The notes beneath the pieces were generated by a model. It was not told where the DNA came from. It did no database searches and worked only from the letters and a program-made list of their open reading frames with translations. A stretch of 64,000 nt of DNA, taken from assembly GCF_037038585.1 (NCBI RefSeq), contig NC_092521.1, positions 55,168,398 through 55,232,397 on the forward strand, written 5' to 3'. This document shows, in pieces, positions 1 to 28,739 of this stretch. Every line of letters starts with the position of its first letter. Positions within the stretch are counted from its first letter, which is position 1. The translations under genes and the position numbers were made by a program. The stretch is from Patagioenas fasciata. Lineage: Eukaryota > Chordata > Aves > Columbiformes > Columbidae.

Positions 1-3000
1 AAGTAGTATTTCCTTTGGTAAGTAAATAAGATGTATTTAAATAGAGAACGTGGTTTGATATTTTTTCCCTGTGTCGCTTCTGTAATACTAAGTAAACAGA
101 AGTGCAGATAATTAACGTTTCCCAGTTTCTTCCAGTAGCAGTTTGGCATAACATCCTGACTAAAAAATAACAACTAATTGTTTAATAAACACAGAATTTT
201 ATAACAATAAATAATTTTTTTGAAAGTGCTCACCAGTTGCTAAAACAATAGTAATGTAAATCTGAATAAGTATGGTGAGATGTTTAATAGCATGAATTAA
301 TGTGGTATGTAGCCCAGATTAAAAAAAATAGTAAAAAAAGTGTTGTGTTTAGTTTTAAATAATCAAATTTAGTATTGTTTCTATGTGCAGAATTAAATTA
401 CGTGGTTGTTCTGACATAATAGTAATTGAAGGGTGTGATGCAAGTTGCTTCATCCTTATTGGTCTGGCCTTAATTGTTAATAGTTTTTTATCCGTCCATT
501 TGTGTTAAGTGCTGGGAAGATTTGTAGAAATGTAAACCTTAAGCAATCAATGCAACTATAAAATTTCTTTCAAAAGAAGGTTTCCGATCCTTGGTGCTAT
601 AGATTGAATTACGGTATGACCTTGCAGACAATCCCTGGCTTGCTTCCATCTGGGCTAACGTCTTTTCTTGAGGATGCTAAGTGATTCTTGCCAGCTGCAG
701 CCCAACACGAAACACTGTGCTGGGAACACCTTGCACAGGTGTGCAGAAATGCACTAGTTTGTCTTCAGGGGGATACACTTTTCATAGGAGTAGGTGCTGC
801 CCTCTACTTCAGAGCAATGGAAGGGGTAGCTTTGCAACTAACAGGAACAGATTTCTCTTTTGCATACTGCTGCCTTTATTCTTCTTCTTGCTCACAAGAA
901 ACTGAGCAATTTTAGACTGGCTATTTTGGTCTCTGGATGCACAGGAGGAAAGCAAGGGATGGTGGTGGCTGCTGGCAACAGGTGGGAAGGGGCCAGATGG
1001 CTGCTGTAGAAGAAGAGTGAGTAGCAAGCACTTGGTTGCATGGTTTGACATTCCAAATCGGAATGCAAGTTTGGACCAAACGGAAAATTATTTTAAGGAA
1101 AATAAATTTAGCTTCACATTGGTTGTTTTGTACATTTGCTAACAGTGAATTAACTGTTCACTGGCGTCAACTCATATAGTTATGTATAGATAGAATGTAT
1201 TTTTATTTCATTTTTGTCCTCTCTAGTATGAAAACTTCACATGCTGCTATGATCTAACTTAAGTTAGGACATGAAGTTTAGATCCTGTTTTACAGTTTCA
1301 GTAGGATACCTGGGCTTCTATATTACATGTAGCCGAGCTTTGTGCTAGAAGACAGACATCTGGCAGGAAGGAACTCTTGGGACTGAACATTGATCTCTGG
1401 TACCACCAGAGCTTGAGCTGGATACATGGTTTTTAAAAACACAGTGTATTGTGATAATACCATTAACCTCAGACTTGTGGGAAAAGGGCTACCACAGTGA
1501 TAAAAATTGCAACTTATCTTTTTCACAAAAAAATAGTAAGAATTCTGCAAGGATGTCACTTCTCTTTAAAACTATACCTAAGTTTTAAAAATAAAGTTAC
1601 ACCTAAGAGTGCAAAGCTATAATTTAAATGTTTTTTTTTCCTATAACTTTTGTGAAATTTAACATTTAACTTACCCTGGTAATTGGGCTTGTGCATTTTA
1701 AATATGAGTGTCACCAGTCAAGGTACAGAAAGTTTTTTTGATATTACAATTAAATTTTCACCGATTTTTGTTAGCATGAATTACATTGAATGCTAAATGT
1801 AAATTGTAATGCTAAACATGCCAGCAATGAAACTCTTTCATTTCATTGTATTAGTAGTGTTTTTCCATCATGTTACTATGTAAGTCCATAATTCTTGGTT
1901 ATTGTTTTTCCCTGTCCAATACACCACTTTCACATACTTACTATTCAGTGTATAAATTTAATATTGCCTGCTAAGATAATTAAATTTGCAGGTATTTTAC
2001 TATGTTTTTAATAATCTAACTCCAGTAGATGTTAATATTGTGAACTAAATGCTAGATAAAAGCATAACGTTAAATCTGTAGAAAAACTAAAATACTTTTT
2101 TTTTTAAAAAAATTGAATTAGAAGAAAAGTATCATCTGACCCCTCTTTTAATTTTTTGATTGTGGTGGCTTCCAAGGAGATGCTGTTCTTTTAAGACAGC
2201 CTGAAGAGCTTTTCATATTTGATGGGATTTTTTTTTTTTAATTCATTGAATGAACTAAAAATGAAAGAGCTCGGGAGAAGACCAAAAAAGAAGAAAACAA
2301 AGAAACCCAAAAAACCTAACAACAAAAAAATAGATTTACCCAGAAAATCCTTGGATTATTTCAGTCCAGTGGTTTTAGCTTTTCTTGTTCTTTAGATGTT
2401 TTAATCTTTACAAATTCTGTAAGTTTTCTTTGTGCTGGCCACTTGCAAGCTAATCTTAGATGCAGAGTTCTTTCACAGGGCTTGCTTCTGAAGTTTGAAT
2501 CCTGAAATTTGGGGTTGCAGTTCTCCAAAATGTATACAACTCATACCACTGGTGATAGGTTTGTTTTTATCAGTCATGTTTTGAAAAGGATTTAAAAAGT
2601 TGTTGGAGGAAGTGAAATGTAACTTTCCAGCTGAAAGAAGAAATGATGAATATATGGAGTTCTGACCTTGTTGTTTAGATGGTTCAGTAAATTAATGTGA
2701 CTGGCATACTAAGATGTAGATTCAAATCTGAGTTCTTTGACATAAATGATTAAGAAGAACTAATTTTCTGGCAATGACTATCACAAATATATCTCACAAT
2801 ATGCATAAACCTGTATATCAAAAAAACAATGGACAAGTTCTGCTGCTTGTTACCTGCAGCACTCTTTGTGTGCTACGATTTTATGATATTTATTTTATGA
2901 TAAAACTGCCTTAGAGTTTCTATTGTGGTTTGGCTTAGTTTGGTTACTAGTTCTTTATAAATCCTTCTTTTGTAAGTAAGTTTTTAATATGCTATTTCAG

Positions 3001-4706
3001 TCAGACTTTGAAGACACCTAGAAGATACCCAAACATCTGTCATGGAAGTTTGCAGTTAACACATATCATCAGAACAGTCAGTGACAGATGCACATTTTTG
3101 ACGGGTAATTATATTTGGTGGTTTTTGCTGCTTAAGAGCAAGGATTTCACCACTCTTAAAAATGCCTTATACCAACAGAGGCAGCTTATTTTCTTTTTGG
3201 GGTTGGGGGGAGGACAATGGCACTATTTTGTCTTATGTATAGTAGGGCTTCCATTAAACTATCTCCACTAATTTTAGTTAAAGCAGCATGATTTTTCTTT
3301 TGTAGACAAGGCTACACGAGAGATTTGGGAATGGCAATCAGAACTTGTTTGGTCCTGTGCTACCAAATACTGAACTTTTTTTTGCCAGCTGTGAAGCAAG
3401 CGTATTTTTAATGTCTATTTGTGTTACTATTCAGTTCATTTTTACTATATTTAGCAAGTAAATTGAAAACAGCAATCATTCTTTATTTCTTCAGGTATGT
3501 TTTTTATGATACTCTGAAGCCATAGGACTGCTGAAAAGTACTTCATCAAGTGCTACAGACTGAGTTGGAGCTTGTTTTAGAAAATATGTGTCAATTTAAT
3601 TTTAAATTCTAAGGATGCGTATGCAATTTTCTGGAAAGCCAGTGTTTCATGTAAGTTTTCTTGTGAGGCTGTTTGAATGTGTAAATTGGCACAGAAAACA
3701 AATGTTATGAACTTGTGGGTCCTGCTGCTGTTTCAGTAATCAGTAATTTAACTGATCAGCCTTCCCCATAGCTGCTTCTGAAGAAGCCTTTGCTGGCTGT
3801 GGAGGCAGATTCCTCCTGCCCAGCTGTTCCTTGCTGGGAGGAACCGTGGAGACCAGTTGCTGCCCCAAGCTGGGTGGTGCCGCACCTTGCCTTGAACATG
3901 TTTGTGAATGTTTGTGGTGTTCACGTGCGTGACATTTTGCAACATCTCAGCCCTGGAGGTGGTGATGTTAATCATAATTAATAATCTACTGAGCTTATAA
4001 ATATTCAAGTTGACTTTCCCCTTGGGTGTTGAGTGAATCTGGGGCAGAGGTAGAAAACAGGAATTGTTAATACGAACTCTACAAATGGTACTGAAAAAAA
4101 TAACTAAAAATTTAGAAATTTACAGAAAGGTTAAATACTTCATGTGGTCTTGATGAAGAGTTGTCATTTGCATTGATGGGAATATGTCTGAAAAAAGGAT
4201 ATGATATAGTCTTCTTCTTGTGTGGAAATTTACATACCACAGGTTATTAAAAAAAAAAAAAAAAGATAATTTTCTTTTACATATTACAGGAGTTTGACAG
4301 ATATCACACAAAATCACAGGATCAGTATATATTCCAGCAGTTTGCACTGCTATAGACATACCATGGATCAATAAAACTATTATTTTATTGACAAAACATC
4401 TACAAATAAAATGAGCTACACCAGAAAAAAAAAATATTTTGATGGGTAAAACTGCATCTACAGCAAGACTTTGCTAAAAACTGCTGTGCTGGGAGCATGG
4501 AAACATTATGCTCCTATCCATTATAGTTAAGTTGGTGAAATGCCTGCGTGTAACTCAGTGTCCAGTTGATTTTTCTCATTATGGTCCTAATAACACAAGC
4601 AGTGAAGGCAGAAAGGGAGACTCCTTTTACTTTGGTTTCCAGGTCAATAATTACTGATGTTAGCGTGATAATATACAGGACTCTTTATGCAAAAAACAGA
4701 GGTGCT

Positions 4707-4787
4707 GCAGATAGACATATTTATCAAATAAGCGCTAAAATAATCAGCAGATAGACATAGTTATTAAATAATCCATAAAAATAATCA
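4707..4787. repeat. two-copy 40-bp tandem repeat
   Basis: Units 4707-4746 and 4747-4787 both start GCAGATAGACATA and end AATAATCA or AAATAATCA, with a few differences between. A local duplication in RALBP1 intron 1. Confidence 0.8.
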
Positions 4788-6939
4788 GAGCAGCTGTCAT
4801 ATAAACAGTTTTTCTAGATCGAAGTTTTTTGTTTTTCTGTTGTTACAGTGGAATGGGTTTTATCTCAAACACTGTAGTTCTGTTTTAATATTCACTAAAA
4901 GTTGGGTGTGATTTACCTGAGTTACATTTGAACATGCAGGGTTTTAAACAACAACAAAAAAATCATATATGGAAACTGATCATCTGTGTTGTGTATCACA
5001 CTATTAAGAGATTGAAGCAAAGCTGTTCTTAGTTCCTCCTTATGTTATAGAGTTGTCAGCCTCTAATTTATAGATCTCTTCATCTGTGTTCAATACATGG
5101 TAGCAAAAATTCCATGTAAAGCGCAAGAAACCTAATTATCCTAGTTTTAACCCTGAAGGTTTGTGTGTCAATATGCTTTCAGAAAATGCTTATTTCTGGG
5201 AATGATAAGGCCTTAGATTTGAATAATATTTGTATTTGGTAAAGTAAACTAGCCTATTCATACTGATCTCTCAGTTAAAGGATTATGAAGTGACTTCTGT
5301 AAAATTAACTTAATGCTCTTTGAAAATGTTATGAATAAAATAATTATCACAGTTCAGGCAATTCAGTAAAGAAGAATGGTACTTCTAATTGATTTTTCTA
5401 CATCCAGCCTAAAAGATAATGCCCCAATAATGGATTAAAAAGCTACACTGTCTGGATTCAGCATGCAGGACTTTGTGGAGCGTGTGCGCTCCTTCTCATT
5501 TCCTCTATATATTAAGCTTACACAGTTGACAAAGCGTAACTGGGCTTCGTCTGTGCTAAACTTGGTGTGTTAGCGGGTGGCAGCAAGTGGCTTTTCGAGG
5601 ACAAACCAGAAGATATGAGTTAGGCAAAGGTGTTTGCAGGGGGACATACCCCTTCAGGTTTGGTTGTAATTGGCTTGAATAAGAAAGATTATGATAATGC
5701 AACAGCGTTGGCATCTGCTTATACCTGTCAGCGGAGTATATTCCCAAAATTTCTGTAGAGCTTGAACTCTACCTGCTGGCAGGAGCCTCACGATGTGTTA
5801 GTGTGCCTCTGCTGCTGCTGTTGCTTTTGCCAAGTGAATTACTGCAGTTATAGAAATGCTATTGTGTTACATTACGCATTTCTGGTCTCTAGGCATGTCC
5901 CAAATTTGTTACTAGCGTTAAATCCAAAGCAAAGTGTCTTTAATATTTGTTTTTTACCCTTGTCATTTCTAGAATTTTAGCATGCCTTAGCTAATGCACT
6001 CTTAAAACAAAAACAAACCCAAAACTAGGCTATGTGTAGCCTTAGGGTTTTTTTTATTATTTTGTTTTAATTGGGCAGTAGAACTGATTGTGCAGAGCTC
6101 TGGCCTCTCTCAAAAACTAGATTCTGTTCTCTGTTGTGTGATCTGTCATAGTCAGTCTGTAAATGCTCTTGAAAGAATAGCAGAAATGCTTAAAACTCCA
6201 GTTAAATATTTGATGCCAAATCCATTGACTTCTTGTCTGCCTTTTTTTTTTTTTTTTTCCCCCTCCTCACTCTGGTGATTAGCACTTTCTTTTTAAACAG
6301 CATTTATGGTACATTCAGCTCAGCTGGTCAGGCTTTTGTGGTCTTTTTTTATTTTTAACTGACTCCACTAAATAGACAGCTGTTCTCAAATGTCTGAATT
6401 TAGATACTGAAGCGTGACTGAACGGTGCCATAGTTGAAATCTCTGATAAGGGGAGTTTCTCATTAAATAAACTCAGCCCAGGAACTGACAGAAGTATAAA
6501 AATTAGTCTTAATTCTCTAGATCAATTACTGTACGACTTGCTGCAGACCTTTGGTGACTAGGGATTACACAACTCCTCAAAAGGCTTGTCAGAAAACATG
6601 AAACTTGTACATAGTCCTGAGGGCAAAAAAAGCCCAAGGTGATACTATGTTTGTAGCAATTTTTAGTAAACTGCACACGTTTTATTGCATTTTCCTCCTT
6701 TTTTCTTTCAAGTGGTGAAACTAAATCTTTCTGTTCTGTTTTACAGGCATTAATGGTGGCACAAGTGGGAATTTGGAGAGGTGGACAGGAGAAAAAGGAC
6801 AGGGTTTTCACAACAGGAATAATTTTAGGGCCAATCTAAGCAATATGGCTAGCATAAATGTGGTACAATATTGTGTTTTTCAGAAGTATAGGAAGGTTTG
6901 ATGCATTTGCAGGACAGTGTGTATTATTTAATTTAGCTC

Positions 6940-7236
6940 TGTCATGGTTTAACCCCAGCCAGCAACAAGCACCACACGGCCACTCGCTCACTTTGCCCCG
7001 CCCCCAGCAGGACAGGAAGAAGAGAACTGGAAGGACAAAAGTGAGAAAACTCATGGCTTGAGATAAGAACAGTTTAATAATTGCAATAAAATAATTATAA
7101 TAATTGTAATGAAAAGGAATAGAACAAAGAAAGAGAAATAAACCCCAAGAATGACAAGTGATGCAAATGAAAACAGTTGCTTACCACGACCTAACCATGC
7201 CCAGCCATTAGCTCAACCCCAGCCAAAACCAGCACA
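6940..7236 (-). mobile_element. solo LTR of an endogenous retrovirus (ERVL-like), with target duplication
   Basis: 297 bp beginning TG and ending CA, with AGCTC immediately on both sides (6935-6939 and 7237-7241): a 5-bp target-site duplication. The ends TGTCATGGTTTAACCCC and CCAGCCAAAACCAGCACA match a common bird LTR family as I recall it. On the minus strand ATTAAA (7073-7078) precedes a segment like the R/U5 region of ERVL-type LTRs, which sets the orientation. No internal retroviral genes are present, and the LTR looks internally shortened compared with the usual family length. The ERVL class is inferred from the 5-bp duplication. Confidence 0.8.
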
Positions 7237-9269
7237 AGCTCTCAATAGTTTAGCCCTTATTGAAAGTTACCACATTTTTATTTGGGCTGAAAATTGCTTG
7301 GTTGGGTTTCTTAGACTGGTATTTAAAAATTTAAACAAAATGCTCCAACCAAATTCTTTCAAACTATTTCTTAGAAGTAAACTAGCAGGAGAGAAAATGT
7401 CTTTAGTGTAATTAGAAGTATTTTTGTAATCAGGCAAACTTTTTTAATGCTATTTGTATTTTAGAGAGGAAGCCTAAATTTGACTGGACATGACCTCCCA
7501 ACTTTCCTTGCTTATGTGCAGACTGTAATTTTCAGAAACCTTAATTAGAACCGAATGTGAGAGAAATGGAAGGAGGCAGGCGAAAACCTGGGAAATGGTG
7601 AGCAGCCAGAGGGAGAGATTAGATGGGGCACTGGGTGTGGAGAAGTGGTGAAACTGAATTTGCACAGTTCTAAGTGCTGAACACCTGCATGGTGAGGAGG
7701 AGGTTGTGAGAGAGAAGAGGTACAGTCCTGACAGTGGAGGAACTGCAGGGGAGGGGAATGAAGAACCTAATGGAGAGGGCCTGAGCCTGGGAAGCAGAGG
7801 GACTAGACCTCAAAATGGGAAACTAGTGTGCTGCGCTTGAGGATGATTGGGGGAGGAGCTGGCACTGGGCTGCTTTGTGGTGATAAGACCATGGGGGCCA
7901 GGAGTAAGATTCACAGTGGCTAAGACTAGAGAATCCTGAGCAGTGGAACAGCACTCTCCCAAGAAAAATGAGAATGAAGAATGAGAAGCTGTTCTCTGGG
8001 TAGACAGTAGCAGTTGTAATGCAAGTCACTCATATAGTCAAGATGCTTCTGCAAAGCCTGGTCTGGTTACAGTGTTTATCTGCCTCACAGCGCAGGGTCC
8101 AGACCTTCTTACTTCAGAAATATGCAATGTAAAGCATTTAAACAGCAGTCTTTCCGGTTGTTAGCTGGCCATTTATTTCCAAGAATGCCTTATGTATATG
8201 TGGTTGTGATCATAATAAAATGCACCACTTTGAATCTGCTTCCATGGCAGCTGATTCAACTGGGGAACGACATGTGGCAGGGCTTGCTGAGATATGGGAA
8301 TGAACAAGGAAGCCACACGTGCCACAGTTTGTGTAACCTCTGTATAGGGCTTTGGTTGTTACCCTGTGAAGATCTGTGCCTAGGCTTTTCTCGTAGACTG
8401 TCTGCTTTAGGTTGCTCTGGAGCAGACAGTTGGATGCAAACCATCACAGTGTGCCTCACCGGGGAAGTGGGCTGTTACAGCAAAAACAGGCAGTGTGACG
8501 TGGGGAGGCAGAGTTATGGGACAGGGGCTTTTCATATGTGGTTATGGTTGATCTCTTTTCAGGTGCACTCCCTCTAGAGTAAAGAGCACTTAACTCTCTC
8601 CAGGGAGTCCAAGGTCTGTTTTCCCCAAGATGTCTGATGGAAACAGCCTGATGGAGCTCTCCAGAATTTGTAGACTAGAGGCTGTTTTTTCTGAAGTGAA
8701 CCAAACCAGAAAGCTAACACTTAACCTGGAGAATTTATCATCATGTGATTGTGAGACTTTATCATAATGCGATCAGAAGCCTGGTTTCTGATATTTTAAA
8801 AATATCTGGGATATTATTAATTTTTTTTTAAGGGTCTCTCTACTGAACAGGTTAATGAAGAGCTGGAATACCCTTGATAAAAGGGAATAACCTGGCTAGT
8901 GCAAGATATTCTGAATGTGAGCTGGCTCCTCAAGAGTCTGCTCAAATATGGATGTGGTCTGTAGCTCTCTGATTGTGAGAGCTAAGTAGTTTTGTGTATT
9001 TGTATATCACTACAACTGAGCTGGTATGGGCTCTTAAAGCAGAACTTGAAATACTTTGGATAGTACCGTAATTCCAAGAGGCTTTATCCACCTACAGGTA
9101 AATAAGAGAGCATGCAGACCTGTGTATGTTACTTTTAGAGTTGATCTGATGATGGCATTTTTTTCGTAAAATGTACAGCTTGCTCCTATGTGACTCGAGT
9201 TGAGTGATTACACACTCTCCTTTGAAGTAAATTTTCTAACGTTCTCATAGCATCACATATTCTGTAAAG

Positions 9270-9340
9270 CAGGGGTGTCAAACTCCTTCTCAGTGGGGAC
9301 CACATCAGCCTCGTGGTTGCCTTCAAAGGGCCAAATGAAA
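9270..9340 (+). mobile_element. possible hAT-type DNA transposon end
   Basis: Starts CAGGGGTGTCAAACTC, like hAT terminal repeats, and runs into a GGGGACCACATCAGCCTCGTGG segment that I associate with dispersed vertebrate repeats. No matching inverted end or 8-bp duplication was found, so this may be a fragment or another repeat family. Confidence 0.3.
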
Positions 9341-10879
9341 TTTTAGGACTGTATCAAAGTAGGAATAAAGTAAACTTTGGTTTAGGAACTGAATGCTGCT
9401 GTGCAGTTTGAATTTTATTCTCTTTGTCAAAAAAAAAAAAAATCTTGTGAAGGCCTTTCTTGAGGCTTTAATTATTGCCAGTTGTGAAGAGTGCATGACT
9501 CCCAAGGGAGTTATTTAATGCTCTGTTTATGTGATTACTGGTGACTTGTGAAATTTTAAACTTGCTCTACCTGCCTACATGAAGCACTTCCCTTTTCTTT
9601 TTCCTTTTCATGGCCATGTTGCCTTATTAAAGAAAGGAAAAGACACTGTTTATGTACCTGGATGCTGCTTGTTAAATAAAATAGATGGCCTGTGATGTCA
9701 TTTTGCTGTTTGGCTGCATGGCAACAGTTCAGTCTAAGAAAAGCCACATTTTGTTTTAACAAAAGACGCATTTTGTTTTAAGTTTTTCAGTATGTTGTAA
9801 AATTTGCACCTTTTTATGCAAAAGTGCAGCTTAAACTGTAGTGGTTTGTTGCAATAATAAAAACTCAGAACAATTTGAGTAAAACCTAAATGATTTATCA
9901 GCTTTAAGATACTAAAAGCTTTCCTCTTTGCCTAAGCTGTTGTGGTAGCTGACATCCATTGGTAATTACAAGATGATTAATTTGAGGCATACTTAACAAT
10001 ATCCTCTACTCTTGGAAGGACCGTGGTTTTAATGGCCTCACACACTTTGCAATAGTCTGCTGAAGATGCAGAACTTAGACATGTCTCTGACGTTGTATAG
10101 TCTTGGTAAATAACTTACTTCTAACTCTGTTTTCTCATCTCCAAGTCAACTTTTTCAGCCATCTCAGCAGTTGTATGAGTACCACTCATAAGTTTCTGAA
10201 GTGCTTTGACATGCTTAGACCACCAGTGATAGATTTTATTCTTTCCGCTGTGGTTCATTACTTGCCAAAATGGAGCTATGCTTATTACTAGGATAATTTT
10301 TGTCCAAAGGCAGTGTGCCTCATTCTTTGGGCAACATACGTTTCTTCGCATATGTGCAGATCTTTTGGACTGAAGGCCTGCAATGACGAGGCACTGCTGT
10401 GTTCTGGATCTTGGTTTTGGAAGCTTACAATAGTGCAGGTTCTGGTAGCCGAGGGAGTGTTTCCACTCTGCCTCCGTCCTTTGATTACTGACTTCTTGGG
10501 ACTGTTCTCAATGTAACACCCAGATTTGCCTGTTCGTGGCAAAATGAGGATGACCTGGGGACACCCACCGTGCTTCAGATGTGGTCTTGCATAATGCTTG
10601 CTACAGAGAAATTTCCCATGTCCTTCATTCCGCCCAACAGCTTTACAAAATAACATCTGTGCATGCAGTCACCTGCTGTAATTTGCTTCTGCTGTTGCAA
10701 GTGGTTACAAGGCACAAAGTCACAACACAGACTCAGTGCAATACAGAAATAATGGAGCCTTCTGTACTGAATGAGAGCTGGGAGTCTGGTCTTTCAAACT
10801 GTGCCTCTCTTGAATGTGTTTGCGCCAACTTAGACACACTGTAGTAAGTGTAATAAGAGATCTATTAAAGTTTGCTATC

Positions 10880-12540
10880 ATATCTCTGTCAGCCTGTTCC
10901 AATGCTATACATCCCTTTCCATGAAGAAATTTTTTCTAATATCCAATCTGAACCTTTCCCTGTACAACTTGAGGCCATTTCCTCTTGTCCTATCACTTGC
11001 TACTTGGGAGAAGAGACCAACACCCTCCATGCTACAACCTCCTTTCAGGCAGTTGCAGACAGCAATAAGGTCTCCCCTCAGCCTCCTTTTCTCCAGGCTG
11101 AACAGCCCCAGTTCCCTCAGCTGCTCCTCATCAGACTTGTGCTCCAGACCCTCCATCAGCTTTGTTGCTCTTCTTTGACCATGCTTCAGCACCTCCATGT
11201 GCACCCTTCAGCACCCTTCTTGTAGAGATGCCCAAAGCTAAACATGGTACTTCAGGTGCAGCCTCACCAGTGATGAGTACAGGGCGATAATAATTTCCCT
11301 AGTCCTGCTGGCCACACTATTTGTGACACAAGCCAGGATGCTGTTGGCCTTTTTGGCCACCTGGGCACACTGCTGGCTCATGTTCCGCCAGCTGTCTGTC
11401 AACACCCCCAGATCCCTTTCTGCCAGGCAGCTTTCCAGCCACTCTTCCCTGAGCCTGTAGCACTGAGGTTGTTGTGACCCAGGTGCAGGACCCGGCATTT
11501 GGCCTTGTTGAACCTCATACAGTTGGCCTCAGCCAAATGATCCAGCCAGTCCAGATCCCTCTGTATGGCTTTCCTGCCCTCCAGCAGATCAACGCTCCTA
11601 CACAACTTCGTGTCATCTCCAAACTTGCTGAGGGTGCACTCACCTCATCCAGTTCATCGATAAAGAGATTAAACAGAACTGGCCCCAATGCTGAGCCCTG
11701 GAGAACACCACTCATGACCAACCACCAACTGGATTTGGCTCCGTTCACCACAACTCTTTGGGCCCAGCCATCCAGCCAGTTCTTCATCCATTGCCAAGTA
11801 CACCTGTCCAGGCCCTGAGCTGCCAGCTTCTCCAGGAGAATGCTGTGGGATAGGGTGTCAAAGGCCTTACTGAAGTCTAAGTACACAACATCCACAGGCT
11901 TTCCATCATCTATTAGGTGGGTCACGTCATAGAAGGAGATCAGGTTGGTGAAGCAGGACCTGCCTTTCATAAACCCATGTTGACTGGGCCTGATCGCTTG
12001 GTTGTCTTGTATGTACCAAGTGATGTCACTCAGGATAATCTGCTCCATGAACTTCCCTGGCACTGAGGTCAGACTGACAGGCCTGTAATTCCCCAGACCC
12101 TCATTCCGGCCCTTCTTATAGGTGGGTGTCACATTAGCCAACTCCCAGTTGGCTGGGACCTCCTCAGTTAGCCAGAAGTGCTGATAGGTAATGGAAAGTA
12201 GCCTGGTGAGCATCTCTAGCAGCTCCCTCAGAGCCCTTGGATGGATCCAGTCTGGCCCCATAGACTTGCGGGTGTCCAAGTGGTGTAGCAGTTCGCTAAC
12301 CATTTCCCTTTGGATTATTGAGGCTTCATTCTGCTCCCCATCCTTGTCTTCTGGCTCAGGCGTTTGGGTACCTGGAGCACAACTTGTCTTACTGTTAAAG
12401 ACTGAGGTGAAGAAGGCATTTAGTACCTCAGCCTTGCCCTCATCTTCTGTCACTGTGTTTCCCCCCGCATTCACCAGAGGGTGGAGATACTCCTTAGTCC
12501 TTCTTTTGTTCTTGCCTTGACACTTGGGGCAATGGGAGTA
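10880..12540 (-). mobile_element. CR1 LINE fragment with decayed reverse transcriptase
   Basis: About 1.66 kb, antisense to RALBP1. The minus strand keeps one open stretch from 12753 down to about 11640 that encodes CR1 reverse transcriptase, with [31 protein letters not shown] and [10 protein letters not shown] plus [18 protein letters not shown]. The frame then shifts, and the next part carries FGDD where the family has FADD, followed by [11 protein letters not shown]. The 3' domain ([17 protein letters not shown]) lies in further frames down to about 10905. The 3' tail repeat is missing. Non-functional relic. Confidence 0.92.
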
Positions 12541-13456
12541 GGAAATAGCTTTTACTTTTTCTGAAGTTTGCTCTATTTTTGTTTTCCTTTCATCCCTTGA
12601 AAGAAGAGCTAATATCTGAGGGTGATGATTTAGACACAGAGGGCCAAATTCAGCAAAGCAGCCTCCAGAGGTATGATGTCCCATATGGCTTATCTGTTCT
12701 GTAGAATTTCTCAGATTTTGTTCTAGGAATAATTTTTTGCTTACAGTTTCCATTGCTAAGAATTTATGTATTGGCTTCTTTCAGCAATTTTCATCTTGTC
12801 TTTTATTTGGCCATAACTCTCAAGCAAACAATGTATCAGCATCTGGGTGCAGATGACCTGATATAGCCTCTTCAAATGTGAAGTTGTTGTTGTATACCAG
12901 AAAGACTTAATCATTCTTTTTCTACATTATTTAATTTGCGTTAGCATAATTAGAAGATGGATTTTACTTTAGGATTTTTTTTCCTTATTGCAACAGCCCA
13001 GGCAAGTTCTTATTTGCATCTGTAAAATATGCTTGGGAAAGATGAAAATGATATTTGCCTTAAGTGCAGTGCTCACAAATACCCTGATGTTCCAGACAGA
13101 TCTATTTGCCAATCGGTATGCAAACTGCCTATACATTTTGTAAGAATTATTTCAAGTGTTAAAATATTCCAGTACTTAATATATAATGTTTTGTACAGGG
13201 TAGAGTACAGATGGCTAAAGTAGCAACTTAGCAACTCTTTTATTATGTTAGTATGGTTTAGGAGTTAATGGAGAGATTCTGCAAACACTGAACTTTGGAC
13301 CTGATGTTGTGTTACTGTGTCTTGACATAAGTTGGAGCATTCATTGCAGAAGGTATTGCTGTTCGTTGTGTTTTCAGGATAGAGCTCTAAGTAAGGTATT
13401 CTGACACCCGGTGCTTAAAATTGTGTGGGGTTTCTTTTTGTTTTCCCCTGCTGCAG

Positions 13457-13506
13457 GTGTGATGGACAGGTAGCAGAAGATTTCACTTGGATATCAGGGA
13501 ATCAGA
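13457..13506 (+). other. RALBP1: RALBP1 5' UTR part of the first coding exon
   Basis: A pyrimidine-rich stretch ending in CTGCAG (13451-13456) is a good splice acceptor 50 nt before the start codon. The interval therefore reads as the untranslated head of the ATG exon, with an upstream non-coding exon outside the window. The exact acceptor is inferred. Confidence 0.75.

Positions 13507-28739
<15,233 letters not shown>

Larger units (their letters stand above)
1..13456 (+). other. RALBP1: RALBP1 intron 1 (3' part)
   Basis: No coding exon recognised on either strand. The sequence is AT-rich. It holds an A/C tract at 2281-2331, a two-copy 40-bp repeat at 4707-4787, an A16 run near 4249-4264, a T18 run near 6241-6258, a solo LTR, a possible hAT end at 9270 and a long CR1 relic. 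A moderately GC-rich patch at 3770-3970 is open on both strands but has no recognisable protein. Short open frames elsewhere look like chance. Confidence 0.75.

Noticed and set aside
3748..4008. GC-rich patch open on both strands
   Set aside because: No protein recognised on either strand and no CpG-island-like density; the frames are short.
1..6900. RALBP1 promoter or CpG-island first exon
   Set aside because: The stretch is AT-rich throughout with no CpG-rich core; the promoter must lie to the left of the window.
8122..8577. 151-codon plus-strand frame in RALBP1 intron 1
   Set aside because: Composition is Cys/Trp/Leu-rich as in random frames, no known domain, no conserved exon structure, and an overlapping open frame on the other strand.
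10872..11225. 117-codon plus-strand frame rich in Leu, Gln and Pro
   Set aside because: It is the antisense of the CR1 3' coding region.
12191..12520. 109-codon Ser-rich plus-strand frame
   Set aside because: It is the antisense shadow of the CR1 reverse transcriptase.
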